Program-made: the position numbers and the translations under genes
The notes under the pieces: model-generated
The model's input: the letters and a program-made list of their open reading frames with translations, nothing else
The model's database searches: none
What the model was told of the DNA's origin: nothing
Part shown: positions 61,697 through 64,000 of the stretch, piece after piece
How the letters are laid out: every line of letters begins with the position of its first letter
How positions within the stretch are numbered: the stretch's first letter is position 1
Source of the DNA: Streptomyces flaveus
GTDB taxonomy: Bacteria > Actinomycetota > Actinomycetes > Streptomycetales > Streptomycetaceae
Assembly (NCBI RefSeq): GCF_014647675.1
Contig: NZ_BMPQ01000036.1
Span: forward strand, 22,418 to 86,417
Direction: 5' to 3'
Length of the DNA stretch: 64,000 nt

Positions 61697-63934
61697 ATGG
61701 GGGAGACCAGGCTGATCCAGGGCCGGTACCGATTGCTCGACATGATCGGTCGCGGCGGCATGGGCGAGGTGTGGCGTGCGCGCGACGAGTCGCTGGGCAG
61801 ACAGGTCGCCGTCAAGTGCCTCAAACCATTGGGCCACCATCATGACCAGTCCTTCACCCGCGTCCTGAGGGAGCGGTTCCGGCGCGAGGCCCGCGTGGCC
61901 GCCGCCCTCCAGCACCGCGGGGTGACCGTCGTCCACGACTTCGGCGAGTCCGACGGCGTGCTCTATCTCGTCATGGAGCTGCTGGACGGGCGCAACCTCA
62001 GCCAGCTCCTGGAGGACAACAAGCAGCATCCGCTGCCGGTCGCGGACGTCGTGGAGATCGCCGACCAGGTGTCCGCCGCTCTCGCCTACACCCACCAACA
62101 GGGCATCGTGCACCGCGATTTGAAGCCCGCGAACATCATGCGCCTCACCGACGGCACGGTGAAGATCTGCGACTTCGGCATAGCCCGCCTCGGCCACGAC
62201 ATCGGGTTCACGGCCCGCCTCACCGGCACGGGCATCGCGATGGGCACCCCGCACTACATGTCGCCGGAGCAGATCAGCGGCGTGACCGTCGACGAGCGCA
62301 GCGACCTCTACTCGTTCGGCTGCGTACTGTACGAGATCGCCACCGGAGCGCCGCCGTTCGACCTCGACGACGCCTGGGCCGTACTCGTCGGCCACCGGGA
62401 CACACCCCCCGAGCCGCCGCGCCGCCACCGCGCCGAACTCCCCGAGTACGTCGAGGAGATCATCCTGCACCTGCTGGCCAAGGAGCCCGAGCAACGCCCG
62501 CACAACGCCCGCGAGTTGAGTCATCGCATCAGCGCGGCCCGCACCACACCGGCGTACGTGCCGACCGTGGCCTCTCCTCCCGTGCGCCCTCAGGCGCCGG
62601 AGCCGGTCGCCGCCGGCGAACCGCGACTGCCCTCCTGGACCCGCGGCATGACCACCGGCCACAAGGCGACAGGCGCGGCCCTGCGGACCACACCGCCGGA
62701 CGCCGCGGCGGGCCTGACCGGTGACTGGATCGCCCGCAGTGACACCCGCTTCACCCAGGAGCCCGTACAGGCCGAACGGCCCACTCCATCACCGGAGTTG
62801 ATCAGCACCCTCACCGGCCGGCACAACGCGGGCCTGAGCCTGGGGCGCCTCGGCCGCTGGGCGGAGGCGGGCGAGGTGCACCGCGCGGTCGCCGCCGAAC
62901 GCGAGCACGCGCTGGGGCCCGACCACCCCGACACCCTCGCCAGCCGGTACGAGGTCGCCTTCATCCTCAGCCGCACCGGCCGCCCCGCCGACGCGCTGCG
63001 CGAGTACACGCGCGTGGCCGAGTCCAGGGAGCGCGTACTCGGGCCCGACCACCCGGACACGCTGGCCGCGCGACAGGAAATGGCGTACGTACTGGGGCAG
63101 TTGGGCCGCCACTTCGAGGCGCACCAGGCGTACACGACGGTGCTCGCCGCCCGGGAGCGCGCCATGGGCCCCGACCACCCCGACACCCTGCGCTGCCGCC
63201 ACAACCTCGCCTTCAACCTCAGCAGGCTCGGACGCCTGGAGGACTCGTACCGCATGGCCCTGGACGTGGCCGCGGCCCGCGCGCGAGTGCTCGGCCCGAA
63301 CCATCCCGACACCCTCGTCACCCGGTACGAAGTGGCTTACGCACTCGGCCAGTTGGGCCGCTGGCCGGAAGCGCTCCAGACCTACCAGGAGGTCGCCGAA
63401 GCCCGTGCGCAGGCCCTCGGACCCGACCACCCCGACACGCTCGCCGCGCGCTACGAGGTCGGCATCAGCCTCGGACGGCTCGGCCGCAGCGCCCAGGCCC
63501 TGACGCTGTACCGCGCCCTGGTCGACGACCGCACCCGTGTCCACGGCCCCGCCCACCCGGAGACGCTGCGCGCCCGGCACGGCCTCTGCGTCAACCTCGG
63601 ACGGCTCGGCCGCTGGGAAGAGGCCCTCGCCGAGTCCCGCGACGTGTGCGCCATCCGCGAGCGCGTCCTCGGCGCCGATCACCCGGACACCCTGGTCAGC
63701 CGCCGCGAGGTCGCCGTCGGCCTCGGCTGGCTCGGCCGCTGGGCCGACGCCCTCACGGAGTACCGCCGTGTTGCCACGGCCCGCGAGCAGGTTCTTGGCG
63801 CCGACCATCCCGACGCGCTCGCCAGCCGCAATGACGAGGCGCACTGCCTGGAGCAGCTCGGGCGCGGGGCGGAGGCGGTGGAGCTGTACCGGAGGGTTGC
63901 TGCCCTGCGCGGCGCTCCGCGGGAGGCGCAGTAA
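61697..63934 (+). CDS. Ser/Thr protein kinase with C-terminal tetratricopeptide repeats
   Basis: A 745-residue cytoplasmic protein. The kinase domain covers about 8-275: GRGGMGEVW (P-loop), Lys40 in VAVK, HRDLKPAN with catalytic Asp141, DFG with Asp159, and SPEQ. A Pro/Ala-rich linker follows to about 370. Then about eight repeats of 42 residues, each centred on a GPDHPDTL motif (kinesin-light-chain-like TPR_10/12), run to the end. There is no membrane helix or PASTA domain, unlike PknB. The repeats should dock a partner or substrate. The gene follows the MpaB gene by 60 bp. Confidence 0.93.
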   Translation: MGETRLIQGRYRLLDMIGRGGMGEVWRARDESLGRQVAVKCLKPLGHHHDQSFTRVLRERFRREARVAAALQHRGVTVVHDFGESDGVLYLVMELLDGRNLSQLLEDNKQHPLPVADVVEIADQVSAALAYTHQQGIVHRDLKPANIMRLTDGTVKICDFGIARLGHDIGFTARLTGTGIAMGTPHYMSPEQISGVTVDERSDLYSFGCVLYEIATGAPPFDLDDAWAVLVGHRDTPPEPPRRHRAELPEYVEEIILHLLAKEPEQRPHNARELSHRISAARTTPAYVPTVASPPVRPQAPEPVAAGEPRLPSWTRGMTTGHKATGAALRTTPPDAAAGLTGDWIARSDTRFTQEPVQAERPTPSPELISTLTGRHNAGLSLGRLGRWAEAGEVHRAVAAEREHALGPDHPDTLASRYEVAFILSRTGRPADALREYTRVAESRERVLGPDHPDTLAARQEMAYVLGQLGRHFEAHQAYTTVLAARERAMGPDHPDTLRCRHNLAFNLSRLGRLEDSYRMALDVAAARARVLGPNHPDTLVTRYEVAYALGQLGRWPEALQTYQEVAEARAQALGPDHPDTLAARYEVGISLGRLGRSAQALTLYRALVDDRTRVHGPAHPETLRARHGLCVNLGRLGRWEEALAESRDVCAIRERVLGADHPDTLVSRREVAVGLGWLGRWADALTEYRRVATAREQVLGADHPDALASRNDEAHCLEQLGRGAEAVELYRRVAALRGAPREAQ

Positions 63935-63949
63935 AGAATCTGCGGGTTC

Positions 63950-63983
63950 GTTGTGGCTGGTCGCGCAGTTCCCCGCGCCCCTT
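63950..63983. repeat. Dispersed Streptomyces 3'-end sequence
   Basis: GTTGTGGCTGGTCGCGCAGT and TTCCCCGCGCCCCTT form a string I recognise as occurring after many genes in Streptomyces genomes, often as one arm of a GC-rich terminator-like palindrome. The other arm would be beyond the window edge. It is probably the terminator region of the kinase gene. Confidence 0.5.
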
Positions 63984-64000
63984 GGGTGGGTGGGGGGTGC

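Noticed and set aside
1..64000. CRISPR arrays, tRNA or rRNA genes, prophage or replication origin
   Set aside because: No regularly spaced repeats, cloverleaf or rRNA-like segments, phage structural genes or DnaA-box clusters were found when reading the window.

Overview
The window is high-GC actinobacterial DNA, almost certainly Streptomyces. The signs are strong third-position GC bias, GTG starts, twin-arginine secretion signals on exported hydrolases, a CebR-type cellulase operator, SpoIIE/PAS/GAF and Ser/Thr-kinase signalling genes, and a short 3'-end sequence that recurs in many Streptomyces genomes. No rRNA, tRNA or CRISPR array is visible. The accessory gene content, relics and an IS element fit a variable part of the chromosome.

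Layout. (1) 1-8.3 kb: amine/amide catabolism. This holds the C-terminus of a copper amine oxidase, an IclR regulator divergent from an aldehyde dehydrogenase, a WrbA-type quinone reductase, an amino-acid/amine permease and a YtcJ/NfdA-like amidohydrolase. The last two are divergent from a TetR regulator and a metallo-beta-lactamase-fold hydrolase, across a pair of palindromic operators. (2) 8.3-10.5 kb: relics and a GH5 cellulase that has lost its C-terminal modules. (3) 10.7-15.7 kb: an organic-acid module (CoA-transferase, CitE-like lyase, LysR regulator, CitMHS transporter), tied together by two identical LysR-type palindromes. (4) 15.9-45.2 kb: a plant-cell-wall degradation island. It contains an esterase, a PETase-like polyester hydrolase, an expansin, GH43-CBM42, GH42, GH6, a GH10-GH62 fusion, GH43, GH27-CBM13, GH5-X2-CBM46, a second GH43 and a GH29 fucosidase, with a ferric-reductase-like flavoprotein and a SpoIIE phosphatase between them. 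It also holds many gene relics: GH42, X2, CBM46, ricin lectin, a LacI regulator, an aldo/keto reductase and GH127.

(5) 45.3-46.85 kb: an IS200/IS605-type element whose tnpB is frameshifted by a 14-bp tandem duplication. (6) 46.9-55.4 kb: a tightly packed catabolic operon on the minus strand. It has an NMT1/SsuA-type ABC importer, a RutA-like and a DszA/NtaA-like flavin monooxygenase, a RutB-like amidohydrolase, an MFS transporter and two flavin reductases. It looks built to import and open an unidentified N- or S-heterocycle. (7) 56.2-60.5 kb: a carbohydrate ABC importer divergent from a DeoR-family repressor. (8) 60.8-63.9 kb: an MpaB-like oxygenase and a Ser/Thr kinase carrying about eight tetratricopeptide repeats.

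How it fits together. The island covers cellulose (GH5, GH6), arabinoxylan (GH10-GH62, two GH43 beta-xylosidase types, GH43-CBM42), galactosides (GH27, GH42), fucosides (GH29), ester bonds and wall loosening (expansin). Operator sequences suggest several separate controls: a CebR-type box before GH6, GAAGCGCTTC LacI-type boxes before GH42 and before the GH43-GH5 unit, and AT-centred palindromes in the GH43/GH27 divergent promoter. No intact LacI regulator lies in the window. The many relics show that the region has been gaining, duplicating and losing modules.
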